From Myxococcus stipitatus (GTDB lineage Bacteria; Myxococcota; Myxococcia; Myxococcales; Myxococcaceae), in the NCBI RefSeq assembly GCF_021412625.1, contig NZ_JAKCFI010000003.1:496001-560000 (forward strand): 64,000 bases of DNA, given 5' to 3'. A model generated the notes under the pieces. That model made no database searches. It saw nothing but the letters and a program-made list of their open reading frames with translations, and was not told the DNA's origin. Shown here in pieces: positions 26,090 through 35,628 of this stretch (position 1 is the first letter of the stretch; each line of letters begins with the position of its first letter). A program made the position numbers and the translations under genes.

Positions 26090-26659
26090 ATGGCTCCATC
26101 TTCTTCGGAAGCACCCACGACGTCCCGCAAGCTGTCCACGGCCGAGGAGCGCCGGGCCACGGTGCTGCGCACCGCCATCCAGGCGTTCGCGGCGCGGGGC
26201 TACTACGGCACGGCCACCACGGAGGTGGCCAAGGCGGCGGGTATCTCCCAGGCCTACCTGTACCGGCTGTTCCCGGACAAGGAGGCGCTCTTCGTGGCGG
26301 TCATCGACCACTGCGCCGCGCGGCTGCGGCAGAGCATGGCGGAGGGCGTGGCGAAGGCGAGGAGCCGAGAGCCGGAGGCGGTGCTGGCGGCGATGCAGTC
26401 CTCGTACGCGCGGCTCATCGACGACCAGGACCTGCTGCGCGTGCTGATGCACGCCAACTGCGCCGCGTCCGAGCCGCCCATCCGCGAGGCCATCCGCGAC
26501 TGCTACGCCAAGCAGGTGGAGTACGTGCGCAGCGCGTCCGGCGCGTCCGACGCGCAGATTCGCGACCTCGTCGCGCGGGGGTTGCTGGCGAACGTGCTCG
26601 TCGCCGTGGGCGCCAGCGAGGTGGACGCGCCCTGGACGCGCACGCTGCTGGCGCGCTGA
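26090..26659 (+). CDS. TetR/AcrR family repressor
   Basis: 189 residues. The helix-turn-helix lies at ~20-65 (RRATVLRTAIQAFAARGYYGTATTEVAKAAGISQAYLYRLFPDKEALF), a clear TetR N-terminus. The C-terminal ligand domain (~70-185) contains the words LRVLMHANCAASEPPIREAIRDCYAKQVEYVR. It starts at an ATG with no good Shine-Dalgarno sequence; the half-operator occupies that position, so the transcript may be leaderless or nearly so. Probably represses itself and the divergent SnoaL-like gene through the palindromes at 25906 and 25969. The inducer is unknown. Confidence 0.94.
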   Translation: MAPSSSEAPTTSRKLSTAEERRATVLRTAIQAFAARGYYGTATTEVAKAAGISQAYLYRLFPDKEALFVAVIDHCAARLRQSMAEGVAKARSREPEAVLAAMQSSYARLIDDQDLLRVLMHANCAASEPPIREAIRDCYAKQVEYVRSASGASDAQIRDLVARGLLANVLVAVGASEVDAPWTRTLLAR

Positions 26660-26837
26660 GGGGGCGCGCGGCGCCAGGGCGGGCGCCCGGCCGTTGCCGC
26701 GTGGAAAGGATGCGCGAGCGGATGGGCGCGCAAGCAACGCCGCCTGGCTCACGGCGAGGGTGACCCCTGGGGTGAGGCGACTTTCCCTTTCATCCCCCCA
26801 TGCGGAGACTGGCTCCGTCATTTCGGAGAGAGTCGTC

Positions 26838-28616
26838 ATGCGCATCCGTGTCGTCGTCTGCCTGCTGTCCGTCGGTCTCTGCGCGTGCGCGTCGCACTCG
26901 AAGTCAGGGGCCCCGTCGTCGTCCGAGCTGCCCACGCCCGAGCGGGCGGCCACCGCCGCGTACTCGCACTTCCTGCGCGAATACATGGACTGGTTCCTCG
27001 CCGCCAATCCGGTGCGCGCGACGCGGCTGGGCTTCCACGAACACGACTGCCACCTGCAGGAGGTCACCGCGGAGGCGCTGAAGCGCAAGGCGGACGCGCT
27101 GCGCGGCTGGGTCACCCGCCTGGAGCAGGTGAACGGCTCCAAGCTGTCCGGTGACGCGGCGGTGGACGTGGTGGTGCTGGACCACGCGCTGCGCGCGGAG
27201 CTGCTGGAGCTGGAGGAGGAGCGCGTCTGGCAGCGCAACCCCGGCAGCTACGTGGAGCTCATCTCCGGCGGCCTGTCGAGCCTGTCGTCCCGCGAGTTCG
27301 CCCCCGTGGGCGAGCGCATGCGCAGCCTGCGCGCGCGCATGACGCGCATCCCCGGCGTGCTCGAGGCCGCCAGGGCCAACCTCCAGGACGTGCCCCGGCT
27401 GTGGGTGGAGCAGGCCATCCGCGACGCGCGCGGCACCGTGGTGTACCTGCGGCTGGACCTGCCCCGCGCCCTGGAGGCCCAGGGCATCGACCAGGTGCCC
27501 GGCGCGGAGCGCGAGGCCTTCAACGCGGCCCGCGAGGAGTCGGTCCGCTCCATGACGGAGTTCGTCGCGTGGCTGGAGAAGGACCTGCTGCCGCGCGCCA
27601 CCGGCGACTTCCGCATGGGCCGCGCGCTGTTCGAGAAGAAGCTGGCGCTGGAGGAGCACGTCACGCTCGACGCGGACCACCTGCGCGACATCAACGAGCG
27701 CGCCATCCGCGACTACAAGGCCTGGGTCGCCCGTGAGGCCGCGAAGGTGGACCCGACGAAGTCTCCCGACATCGTCATGGCCTCGCTGGTGCGCGACCAC
27801 CCGGCGTCCGAGGAGCTCATCCCCCTGGCGCGCACCCAGCTGGTGGAGCTGCAGCGCTTCGTGCGCGAGAAGAACATCCTCACGCTGCCCTCGGACTCGC
27901 TGCCCTCCGTGCGCGAGACGCCGCCCTACGAGCGGCTGAGCTTCGCGTCCATGGACACGCCCGGCCCCTTCGAGCGCGCGGGCCAGGCGGCCTACTACAA
28001 CATCACCAACGTGGAGCCCGAGTGGACCGCCGACGAGAAGTCCCAGCACCTGACGTACTTCAACCGCGCGGGCCTCCTGGGCATCACCGTGCACGAAGCC
28101 ATGCCGGGCCACTTCGTCCAGCTGCTCTACGGCGCGAAGATTCCCACCGACGTGCGCAAGGTCTTCGCCCCCGCCTCCATGGTGGAGGGCTGGGCCCACT
28201 ACGCCGAGCAGATGATGGTGGACGAGGGCCTGGGAGAAGGCGACCCCGCGGTGCGCCTGGGACAGCTGCGCCGCGCGCTCCAGCGGCACGCGCGCTGGTA
28301 CGCCGCGCTGGCGCTGCACGTCTACGGCGAAGACCTGGACGCGGTGGCGAGGCGCTACGCCGAAATCGCCTACTTCGAACCCTTCCCCGCGCTGCGCGAG
28401 GTGGAGCGAGGCACCTCCAACGCCACCTACCTGTACTACGCGATGGGGCGGATGCAGATCCTGAAGCTGCGCGAGGACTACCGCCGCTACCTGGAGTCCA
28501 AGGGCGAGAAGTTCGTGCTGAAGGACTTCCACGACCGCTTCCTCCAGCTGGGCCTGCCGGTGTCGCTCGCGCGCCGGGTGCTCATCCCGGGCGACGAGGC
28601 TCCCTCCTTGGAGTGA
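26838..28616 (+). CDS. DUF885 family zinc-dependent peptidase lipoprotein
   Basis: 592 residues. A lipoprotein signal peptide (MRIRVVVCLLSVGLCAC, Cys17) places it at a membrane surface. The fold is helical throughout, with the zinc motif HEAMPGH (~420) and a downstream glutamate in MVEGWAHYAEQMM, the HExxxGH/E arrangement of DUF885 peptidases, which cleave short peptides. Other family words: NPVRATRLGFHEHDC, DQVPGAEREAFNAAREES, NITNVEPEWTADEKSQHLTYFNRAGLLGITV. Start at 26838 chosen for GGAGAG upstream and the signal peptide; a longer frame upstream has no ribosome binding site. Convergent with the lipoprotein gene at 28640. Confidence 0.92.
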   Translation: MRIRVVVCLLSVGLCACASHSKSGAPSSSELPTPERAATAAYSHFLREYMDWFLAANPVRATRLGFHEHDCHLQEVTAEALKRKADALRGWVTRLEQVNGSKLSGDAAVDVVVLDHALRAELLELEEERVWQRNPGSYVELISGGLSSLSSREFAPVGERMRSLRARMTRIPGVLEAARANLQDVPRLWVEQAIRDARGTVVYLRLDLPRALEAQGIDQVPGAEREAFNAAREESVRSMTEFVAWLEKDLLPRATGDFRMGRALFEKKLALEEHVTLDADHLRDINERAIRDYKAWVAREAAKVDPTKSPDIVMASLVRDHPASEELIPLARTQLVELQRFVREKNILTLPSDSLPSVRETPPYERLSFASMDTPGPFERAGQAAYYNITNVEPEWTADEKSQHLTYFNRAGLLGITVHEAMPGHFVQLLYGAKIPTDVRKVFAPASMVEGWAHYAEQMMVDEGLGEGDPAVRLGQLRRALQRHARWYAALALHVYGEDLDAVARRYAEIAYFEPFPALREVERGTSNATYLYYAMGRMQILKLREDYRRYLESKGEKFVLKDFHDRFLQLGLPVSLARRVLIPGDEAPSLE

Positions 28617-28639
28617 GCCCCGCCCCCCGGGCCCCGCAC

Positions 28640-29107
28640 TCACAGCTCGATGACGTCGTCGTCGGTCGTGGGCCGGGGCTCGCGGGTGGACAACCCCTCG
28701 ATGGTGAAGCCCCGGGGCGCGCGCAGGGTGCCCCCGTGGTTCGGGTCGATGAACATGCGCACCGGCGCCTCCATCCCCTCGTAGCTCACCTCGAACACCT
28801 CCAGCCCCACGAACTCCGGCTGGGGTGGGGCGTCGCAACACGGCCCCAGGCGCTTCCACGCCACGCGCTGTCCTTCCGGTCCGCGCAGCAATTCGAAGAA
28901 CGCCATGACGCCCGGATTGCCCCAGCCCACCCGCACCGGGTCCTCCTTGCGGTAGCCATAGGCCTTCGGGTCCGAGGCCTCTCGCTCGCGAGTCTCGGGC
29001 GGGCTCGGCGCCCGGGCCTCCGGCGCCCGGCGCACCGCCGCGTTGTTGGAAGAGGTACAGGCCGCCAGCGTCAGCAGCCCCACGCAGGCCATCCGCAGTG
29101 ACTTCAT
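28640..29107 (-). CDS. Small lipoprotein
   Basis: 155 residues from an ATG at 29107 (GGAGGG ten bases upstream). Lipoprotein signal peptide MKSLRMACVGLLTLAAC (Cys17), a Pro/Glu/Arg-rich linker, then a small domain (KAYGYRKEDPVRVGWGNPGVMAFFELLRGPEGQRVAWKRLGPC...) in which GWGNP and a pair of cysteines (GPCCDAP) stand out. The words YGYRKEDPVRVG and TIEGLSTREPRP are distinctive, but I cannot assign a family. Convergent with the peptidase gene, 23 bases apart. Confidence 0.8.
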   Translation of the reverse strand: MKSLRMACVGLLTLAACTSSNNAAVRRAPEARAPSPPETREREASDPKAYGYRKEDPVRVGWGNPGVMAFFELLRGPEGQRVAWKRLGPCCDAPPQPEFVGLEVFEVSYEGMEAPVRMFIDPNHGGTLRAPRGFTIEGLSTREPRPTTDDDVIEL

Positions 29108-29325
29108 TCCGCACCCTCCGTCCCCAACCGTCCGGGGCGAAGGTGGGGCCTCGCCGCCCCGCGTGCACGCCGGCCGGGCGGCCCGATGTCGAGGCGACGA
29201 CGCTTCCACGCCCTCACGACGGGCCCTCGCCTCCCCGTCGGGTCAGGCCCCCTGTCGCGCTGGTGTGTCCCTCCGGCCCACCCTGTCCGGAAGTGGAGGC
29301 GCCAGGGCCCCCGTGTCGGCGCGGC

Positions 29326-31905
29326 TCACGTGCCCCAGTAGTAGCTCCACTTGAGCATGAGCGCGTCGTTGGCCGGTCCGGACAAGAGGCGTCGGGGCGC
29401 CAGCGACGCGAAGGCCCGCTCGCCCTCCGGCGTCGGCAGGCCCTGCTGCGAGCGCGAGTACACGCAGAAGAGGGTGGAGCCCAGCCGGTACTCCCACCGC
29501 AGCACCACGTTCACCGCGAGGGCGGTGTCGTAGAAGTCGCTGTCCTCCGCGGGTGTGAAGGGCCGCAGCGTGTCGAGCCGCACCGGCGTCTTGCGCTCGT
29601 CGCTGGTCGCCGTGAAGTAGGAGCCGTACCGGCCATACGCGGTGAACAGCTGCGCGTAGCCCTGCAGGGTGAGCCGGGGCGACAGCACCCACTGCTGGCG
29701 CAGGGTGAAGGACAGGTAGCGCGAGTCCAGCGCGCCCAGCAGGAAGCGCCCGTCGTCGAGCGTGTCGACGTAGCGCGGCCCGTGGTCCGTCTTGTCGTTG
29801 CTCACGGAGAGCTCCGTCTGGAGCGAGGGGTGGGGGCGCAGGGAGAGGGTGAGGTCCGCCGTCCAGCCCCAGGCGGGGGGCAGGGGCCCGTCGCTCTGGA
29901 AGCGGTGGCCCAGGGCCACCCACAGCTCGGCGGACACCAGGCGGTTCGGGTTGGTCTCCGTCCACGCCGCGGCGAACCAGCGGTCCGCGCGCTCCAGCGG
30001 GACGCCGGTGCCGCGCATCTCGCGCACGTCGAAGTCGTTCAGGTCCACGCCCGTCTCGAAGCCGACCACGTCGAAGCTGGGCAGCGTGACGGAGCCGTTG
30101 AGGTTGCCCCACGTCACGCGGTGCTCGCCGCGCGAGTCCGCCGTCCAGCGCGAGCCGCCCAGCGCGTTGACCTGGAGCGAGCGGAACGGCCCCGCGCCGT
30201 TGGGCTTCGCGTAGCGCAGCACCGCCCGGGGTGACACGTCGTTCTGGATGGACTGGAAGCCCGTGGCGCGCAGGGACAGGCGGGGCGACGCCACGTCCAC
30301 GCCCACCTCCGGCCGCCAGCCCTCGCCGCCGAAGCGCCCCGCGCGCAGGTAGCCGCCCACGCCGGAGTCGCCGCGCGACAGCCGGGTGCCGTCCGGCAGC
30401 ACGCTCTGCGGCACGCCGCCGTCGACGCGCGTCGCCAGCAGCATGCCGTAGACGCCCCAGTTCGCGTCCTGTGTCTTCAGGTCGAAGTCGAGCGCGCCGG
30501 CCAGCCCGCCGTGGCCCCGGCACGACGCGGGCCGCTGGGCGTCCTCCAGGGCGGCGTCCTCCGCGGTGCACGTGCCCTCCAGCGGGTTGGCCATGGCCAC
30601 CGAACCGCCCACGCGCGACCCCGTGCCCACCTTCCCGCGCGCCACCGCGACCAGGAAGTGCGTCGTCGCCGTCGGCGCATCCGGCAGCTCCACGCCGGGC
30701 CCCACGTGCATGGGCCTGCGCCAGTCCAGCCGCAGCCCCCGGTCCGGCCGCTCCTCGTCGCGCTCGCGCCACGGCCCCATCACCACCGCGTCCAGCACGC
30801 CCACCTGCACGCCGCCCACCGCCCCCGTCACCTTCGCGGCGCCGAGGATGGGCGTCTCCAGGCCGATGCGCCGCGAGTAGAAGAGCGCCAGCGGCGCGTC
30901 GCCCACGTTCATCCCCACCGGCTGGAACAGCTCCATGCCCTGGGTGAAGAACGGGCGGCGCTCCGGATAGAACTGCTCGAAGGTGCCCAGGTTCAACAGG
31001 AGCTGGTCCGCCTCCACCTCGCCGAAGTCCGGGTTGAACGTCGCCGCCAGCGACAGGTTGCTGGTGAGCGCCGCGCGCACGTCCAGCCCCACGTCCATGG
31101 ACGGGCTGAGCAGCCGGGGCGCAGGCCGCGTCGCGTCCGAGTACTGCGGATGCGCCAGGCCCCGCGCCGCGACATAGGGCGTCAGCTCCCACCGGCCGCG
31201 CGGTTGCAGGCCCGTCAGGCCCGTCAGGTGGCCCAGCCGCGACACGTTGGCGTTGTGCGTGCGCGGGTTCTCCACCGACTCCAGCTCCTCGTTCTTGCGC
31301 GCGATGTCCCGCCGCACCGAGAAGCCCCAGGTCTGCACGGACGCCTCCGGGAAGCGCAGCAGCGACAGGGGGATGGCGAACTCCGCCACCCAGCCGTCCG
31401 GCACGCTCCCCGCCGCGGCGTCCCAGATGCCGCTCCAGTCCTCCGTGTAGAAGCGGTCGTCGTAGTACAGCCCGTCGCTCTGCACGCCCCCGGCGGAGAG
31501 GGAGAAGTTGTACGCGGTGCGGTGGTCGTGCGCCGGGTCGATGAGGACGTGGAGGGTGTCCGAATAGGGCGCGCTGTCGCGCCGCCCCAGCCGCCGGTCG
31601 ATGCGCGAGGGCTCCGAGTCCCGCGCGATGATGCCCACGTACAGCGTGTCCTCGTCATACAGGACGCGCAGCTCCGTGCGCTCCGAGGGCGTCCGCCCCG
31701 CCACGGGGAAGCGCTCCACGAAGGCGTCGAACACGGGCGCCCGGGCCCAGTCCGCTTCGTCCAGCCGCCCATCCACCTGGATGGCCCCGGTCGCCGGCGC
31801 CGCCTGGATGAACTGCTCCACCCCCGCGCCCTCCACCGCGCCCGCCGCCGCCGCGCCCCACAGCGCGACGCCGAGCGCGACGCCCACCCTCGCTCCCCAT
31901 GACAT
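29326..31905 (-). CDS. DUF5916 outer-membrane protein with CBM9-like N-terminus
   Basis: 859 residues from an ATG at 31905 with GAGGGAG six bases upstream. The signal peptide ends near WGAAAAGAVEG. Residues ~35-190 form a carbohydrate-binding-module-9-like domain (IQVDGRLDEADWARAPVFDAFVERFPVAGRTPSERTELRVLYDEDTLYVGIIARDSEP). The rest is the DUF5916 barrel-like region (PSMDVGLDVRAALTSNLSLAATFNPDFGEVEADQLLLNL, FYPERRPFFTQGMELF, LFYSRRIGLETPILGAAKVTG) ending in alternating strands up to LMLKWSYYWGT. Family members are outer-membrane proteins of unknown role, often near proteases or transporters. Single gene here. Confidence 0.9.
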   Translation of the reverse strand: MSWGARVGVALGVALWGAAAAGAVEGAGVEQFIQAAPATGAIQVDGRLDEADWARAPVFDAFVERFPVAGRTPSERTELRVLYDEDTLYVGIIARDSEPSRIDRRLGRRDSAPYSDTLHVLIDPAHDHRTAYNFSLSAGGVQSDGLYYDDRFYTEDWSGIWDAAAGSVPDGWVAEFAIPLSLLRFPEASVQTWGFSVRRDIARKNEELESVENPRTHNANVSRLGHLTGLTGLQPRGRWELTPYVAARGLAHPQYSDATRPAPRLLSPSMDVGLDVRAALTSNLSLAATFNPDFGEVEADQLLLNLGTFEQFYPERRPFFTQGMELFQPVGMNVGDAPLALFYSRRIGLETPILGAAKVTGAVGGVQVGVLDAVVMGPWRERDEERPDRGLRLDWRRPMHVGPGVELPDAPTATTHFLVAVARGKVGTGSRVGGSVAMANPLEGTCTAEDAALEDAQRPASCRGHGGLAGALDFDLKTQDANWGVYGMLLATRVDGGVPQSVLPDGTRLSRGDSGVGGYLRAGRFGGEGWRPEVGVDVASPRLSLRATGFQSIQNDVSPRAVLRYAKPNGAGPFRSLQVNALGGSRWTADSRGEHRVTWGNLNGSVTLPSFDVVGFETGVDLNDFDVREMRGTGVPLERADRWFAAAWTETNPNRLVSAELWVALGHRFQSDGPLPPAWGWTADLTLSLRPHPSLQTELSVSNDKTDHGPRYVDTLDDGRFLLGALDSRYLSFTLRQQWVLSPRLTLQGYAQLFTAYGRYGSYFTATSDERKTPVRLDTLRPFTPAEDSDFYDTALAVNVVLRWEYRLGSTLFCVYSRSQQGLPTPEGERAFASLAPRRLLSGPANDALMLKWSYYWGT

Positions 31906-31991
31906 GACCGCTCCCTCGACCACGGCGTGCGTGGTCGCCCGTTTCGCAGGACCCGTGTGGAAGGCGGAACTCCCGGCGTTCCTGGGAGTCC

Positions 31992-33068
31992 CTACGGCTT
32001 GCGCTGACCGTCCTGACCGCCCTTGGACATGGAACGCATGAACGCGTCATCGATTCCATGGATGCGCAACCGGACGAGGTCGTCCGGCGTGATTTTCGAG
32101 TAGCCCGCATCGCGCATCTGCTTCACGAAGGCGGGCGTGACGCCGTGGATGCGGAAGGCCACGAGCTGCTCCTGGGTGATGTCCTGGAAACCCAGGGCGC
32201 GCATCTCCTTCACGAATTCCGGCGTGACGCCGTGGATACGGAAGGCCACGAGCGCGTCGCCGTCGAGGTCCTTGAAGCCCAGGCTCTTCATCTCCTGGGC
32301 GAAGCGGGCGGAGACGCCGTGGATGCGGAAGCCGACGATGGCGTCTGCGTCCAGGTCCTTGAAGCCCAGGCCGCGCACCTCGCGGATGTAGTCCGGGGTG
32401 ACGCCGTGGATGGACATGGCGAGCAGGTCGTCCCAGTCCAGCTTGGGGAAGCCCGCGCCGGCCAGCCCCTGGATGCGCTGCGCGGTGACGCCGTGGATGC
32501 GGCCCGCGACGAGCTGCTCGAGCGTCAGCTTCGTGAGGCCGTGCTTCGCCAGGTCGCGCACGTAGTCCGCGGTGACGTGGAAGATGCCCACCTGGAAGAG
32601 GTCGTCGCGGGGGATGTCCTTGTAGCCCACCGCCGCCAGGTCCTGGAGCTGCCGGGTGGTGAGGTCCGCGGCGGCCAGGTCGAACTGCTCCCGCTGGGTG
32701 AGCTTCGGGTAGCCCAGGCCAGCCATCGCCTTCGCGTAGGACTCGCTCGGGGTGAAGCGGTAGTGGCCCGCGCCCTCGCCCTTCTGGAACTGGCCGGTGA
32801 AGGCGAAGGTGCCCGCCTCGCGCGGCAGCGTGAAGGAGGTGGGGCCGTCCTTCGTCGAGAGACCCTGGAGCGAGGACACGGGCTCCGAGAAGCCGAACGT
32901 TCCCCGGTCGTCCTTCCCCGTCTCGCGGGAGTGGGAGAGCTGGAGGTGGAGCTGGTCGGGCTGCTTGGGAGAGAGGGATGCGGTCCACGTGCCCACCGAC
33001 TCCTCGGCGGCGGCGAGCGTGGCCCACAACAGGACGAACAGGGACAGCGGCAAGGACGTGCGACGCAT
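31992..33068 (-). CDS. Secreted protein of 29-residue HGVTPEF repeats
   Basis: 358 residues: signal peptide (MRRTSLPLSLFVLLWATLAAAEE), a beta-rich domain (GTWTASLSPKQPDQLHLQLSHSRE..., to ~105), then about eight units of 29 residues. The best-kept unit reads HGVTPEFVKEMRALGFQDI followed by TQEQLVAFRI, and neighbouring units differ at few positions. Each looks like a helix-turn-helix pair, so the array should form a helical solenoid. The upstream gene encodes a membrane protease carrying eight units of the same repeat on its C-terminal half, 104 bases away on the same strand. The two probably interact or bind the same ligand. Function unknown; the protein is probably periplasmic or secreted. 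Confidence 0.88.
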   Translation of the reverse strand: MRRTSLPLSLFVLLWATLAAAEESVGTWTASLSPKQPDQLHLQLSHSRETGKDDRGTFGFSEPVSSLQGLSTKDGPTSFTLPREAGTFAFTGQFQKGEGAGHYRFTPSESYAKAMAGLGYPKLTQREQFDLAAADLTTRQLQDLAAVGYKDIPRDDLFQVGIFHVTADYVRDLAKHGLTKLTLEQLVAGRIHGVTAQRIQGLAGAGFPKLDWDDLLAMSIHGVTPDYIREVRGLGFKDLDADAIVGFRIHGVSARFAQEMKSLGFKDLDGDALVAFRIHGVTPEFVKEMRALGFQDITQEQLVAFRIHGVTPAFVKQMRDAGYSKITPDDLVRLRIHGIDDAFMRSMSKGGQDGQRKP

Positions 33069-33172
33069 GATGGGACTCCTGGGGACAGACCCCTCCCGTC
33101 CGGCGCGCGCCCTGGGAGGGACGCGTCCGGCGGGAGAGGGGGATGGATGGGAAGGGGAGGTGCTGCTTCGTG

Positions 33173-35176
33173 TTACGGCTTCGCGCCGCGGATGCGCCGG
33201 ATGAAGTCGGCGTCCACGCCACCGGCGCGCAGCTGGACCAGCTCGTCCACGGAGAGGTCCTTCATGCCCGCGTCACCCAGCTCCCGGAGGAAGTCCGGGC
33301 TCACGCCGAGCGCGCGCAGCTGCGTCAGCTGGCCGGGGTCCTGCGTCTTCACGCCCGCCGAGCGGATGGCGTCCAGCCAGTCCGGGGTGACGCCCACCGC
33401 GCGCAGCTCCTGGAGGTCGTCCGCCGTCAGGCCGCGCAGGCCGCGCTGGTCCAGGGCGCGCACGTAGGCCGCGTCCACGCCCACCGCGCGCAGCTCGGAG
33501 ACCTGCTCCAAGGTCAGCTTCGAGTAGCCCGCCGAGCGCAGGGCCTCCACGTACGCCGCGTCCACGCCGAGCGCGCGCGCGTGCGTCAGCTCCTCCGGGT
33601 CGTTGGTGGCGAAGCCGGCCGCGGAGAGCGCCTGGATGTACTCGGGCGTGACGCCCAGGTGCCGCAGCTCCACCAGCGTGTCCACGTCCAGCTCGCGGCC
33701 GAAGCGGGTGTTCATCTCCTTCACGAACGCCGGGGTGACGCCCGCGTGGCTCATCTCCACCAGGTTGGACACGGTGGGCTCGAAGCCCATCTCCTCCAGC
33801 GCCTTCACCTTCTCCGGCGTGACGCCGGCGACCTTCAGCTCGACCAGCTGGTCGACGGAGAGCGGCTGGCCAGCGCCCACGCGCGTCGTGTCGTCCGCGT
33901 CGTCATGGCCGCGGCCCGGCTTCGGCGGGGGCTTGGGCGCGGCGGCGACGCGCGGCGCGGGCATGGCGAGGGCGCGGGGCGCGGCTGGCGGCGCGGGGGG
34001 CGCCGGGAACGCGACCGGCGCGGGAGGGACCGGGGGCTCGGGCGGGGTGGCGACGGACGAGGCGGGGGTGGCCGCGGACGTCTGGCCCATCACCATGGCC
34101 GTCAGGGGCGCGGCCACCGCGAGGCTGCTGACCAGGGTGAGCACGGACGCGCCCGCGACCCACCGGGAGGAGCAGCGCGGCGACGGGTTCGCCACCAGCC
34201 GGCGCACGCGGTCGGGGAGCGACCCGCCCAGGGCGGACATGGCGGGGCCGGGCAGGGCGTCCGGCATCACGCGCAGCGTCTCGAGGGCGGTGAGGGCGCG
34301 CGCGTAGGACAGCGAGCTGCCGCTGGCGCCCACCGCCACGTCGTCGCAGCAGTGCTCGCGCTCCACGCGGACGACCTGGGACATCCACTGCACCGCCGGG
34401 TGGAAGAAGAAGAGCGTCTCCACCAGCACCTGCGCCAGGTTCACCGCGAAGTCGTGCCGGCGGATGTGCGCCAGCTCGTGCGCCAGCACCATCTCCAGCT
34501 GGCGCGCCGGCAGCCCCGTCAGCGTGGACATGGGCAGCAGCACCACCGGCGACAGCCAGCCCACCGCCGCGGGCACGTCCACCTCCGTCGACTGCAACAG
34601 GCGCACGGCGCGCTCGAGCCCCAGCCGCCGCGACAGCAGGTCCAGCCGCTCCTGCCACTCGGAGGGCACCGGCATCGCCCGCTTCGCCAGCTGACGCAGC
34701 CGCACCCACTCCGCCGTCAGCCGGCCGGAGCACAGCCCCACGCCGGCCACCCACGCCAGCACCAGCCACCGCAGGTGGCGGTCCACCAGCTGGCGCGCCT
34801 TCTCCAGCAGCGCGCCCACGCCGCTCCACGCCCCGCCCTCTTCACGGGGCGCCTCCTGGCGGAGCGCGTGGCGGGCGAGCGGCAGTCCCCGGACGCGCGC
34901 CTCGCGGGCGGCGCGCGGGCCTGGCTCGACGCGCGCCTCGCGGCCTTCCTCGAGGTTCGCGCGGCGCTCCCCCGCGGAGGCGTAGTGCCGCGCCCCGGTG
35001 GCCACCGGCAGCGCCACGGTCAGCACCAGCGCGCCCAGGGCCAGCGCGTAGCGCGCGTTGGCGGCGCGGCGGCCCACCGTCACCAGCGCCAGCCCCAACG
35101 CGAGCGCCACCAGCGCGCCCTGCCAGAGCGAATGCAAGAGCGCCCAACCCACCGACTCCATCATCAGGCCGTTCAT
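33173..35176 (-). CDS. BlaR1-type M56 metalloprotease with 29-residue-repeat sensor half
   Basis: 667 residues. N-terminal membrane helices (~10-60 and ~140-160) are followed by the M56 protease core: EMVLAHELAHIRRHD (HExxH) and REHCCDDVAV, with a further helix near 335-355. A Pro/Ala linker (~365-430) leads not to a penicillin-binding domain, as in BlaR1, but to eight 29-residue units (LGVTPEYIQALSAAGF, VGVDAAYVRALDQRGL, and so on) homologous to those of the secreted protein downstream. By analogy the outer repeats sense a signal and the inner protease inactivates the BlaI-type repressor. Its ATG overlaps the stop of that repressor gene (ATGA). Not a beta-lactam sensor by sequence. Confidence 0.9.
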   Translation of the reverse strand: MNGLMMESVGWALLHSLWQGALVALALGLALVTVGRRAANARYALALGALVLTVALPVATGARHYASAGERRANLEEGREARVEPGPRAAREARVRGLPLARHALRQEAPREEGGAWSGVGALLEKARQLVDRHLRWLVLAWVAGVGLCSGRLTAEWVRLRQLAKRAMPVPSEWQERLDLLSRRLGLERAVRLLQSTEVDVPAAVGWLSPVVLLPMSTLTGLPARQLEMVLAHELAHIRRHDFAVNLAQVLVETLFFFHPAVQWMSQVVRVEREHCCDDVAVGASGSSLSYARALTALETLRVMPDALPGPAMSALGGSLPDRVRRLVANPSPRCSSRWVAGASVLTLVSSLAVAAPLTAMVMGQTSAATPASSVATPPEPPVPPAPVAFPAPPAPPAAPRALAMPAPRVAAAPKPPPKPGRGHDDADDTTRVGAGQPLSVDQLVELKVAGVTPEKVKALEEMGFEPTVSNLVEMSHAGVTPAFVKEMNTRFGRELDVDTLVELRHLGVTPEYIQALSAAGFATNDPEELTHARALGVDAAYVEALRSAGYSKLTLEQVSELRAVGVDAAYVRALDQRGLRGLTADDLQELRAVGVTPDWLDAIRSAGVKTQDPGQLTQLRALGVSPDFLRELGDAGMKDLSVDELVQLRAGGVDADFIRRIRGAKP

Positions 35177-35571
35177 TCCTCCGCTCCTTCCAGCGAGTCG
35201 AGCAGCTGGCGAAGCTCCGCCAGCTCCTGGGGACTCGTCTTGCGCGACGACAGCGCCTGCATCGCCAACCGCGCCGGGGAACCCCCGAAGGCGCGCTCCA
35301 TCAAATCACTCACCAGCTGCCGCTGCGTGCGCTGCTCCGTGGCCTTCGCCCGGTAGACGTGCGCCCGCTGGGACTCGTCCCGCTCCACCAACCCCTTCTC
35401 CGTCATGATCTGCATCAACTTGAGCACCGTCGTGTAGCCCGTGCCCTCCTCCGGTTCGCGCCGGTGGAGCGCCTCATGGACTTCACGCACCGTGCTGTCT
35501 CCTCGCTCCCACAGCACCCGCAGGATGGCCAGCTCCCCGTCGGTGGGGCGCGGCAGCTTCGAATCACTCAT
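35173..35571 (-). CDS. BlaI/MecI-type repressor
   Basis: 132 residues. Winged helix (PTDGELAILRVLWERGDSTVREVHEALHRREPEEGTGYTTVLKLMQIMTEKGLVERDESQRAHVYRAK) followed by a C-terminal dimerisation helix pair ending RQLLDSLEGAEE. Overlaps the protease gene by four bases, the standard order of a BlaI-BlaR pair. It should bind the two TACGAA-type dyads at 35605-35642, which lie in its own promoter. The family is normally inactivated by proteolysis by the partner. GAGGGAG lies directly before the ATG. Confidence 0.95.
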   Translation of the reverse strand: MSDSKLPRPTDGELAILRVLWERGDSTVREVHEALHRREPEEGTGYTTVLKLMQIMTEKGLVERDESQRAHVYRAKATEQRTQRQLVSDLMERAFGGSPARLAMQALSSRKTSPQELAELRQLLDSLEGAEE

Positions 35572-35600
35572 GACTCCCTCGGCTCGCTATCCACGGCCTC

Positions 35601-35628
35601 ATCATACGAATGGGTTCGTAGATGTCAA
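35601..35628 (-). promoter_or_regulatory. Sigma-70-type promoter of the BlaI-protease-repeat operon
   Basis: On the minus strand TTGACA (35628-35623), a 16-base spacer, TATGAT (35606-35601). Both hexamers are at or within one base of consensus, rare in this GC-rich sequence. The repressor gene starts 30 bases after the -10. Confidence 0.85.
35605..35620. promoter_or_regulatory. BlaI-type operator 1
   Basis: TACGAATGGGTTCGTA: perfect 6-bp arms TACGAA and TTCGTA around four bases. It lies in the spacer between -35 and -10 and would block RNA polymerase. Confidence 0.8.

Noticed and set aside
33173..35176. Call of the M56 protein as a beta-lactam sensor
   Set aside because: No penicillin-binding SxxK/SxN/KTG set is present in the C-terminal half; it consists of 29-residue repeats.
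33143..35356. Long plus-strand frame of 737 codons opposite the M56 protease gene
   Set aside because: His/Arg/Gln-rich shadow produced by high-GC codon bias of the minus-strand gene; no ribosome binding site or family signature.
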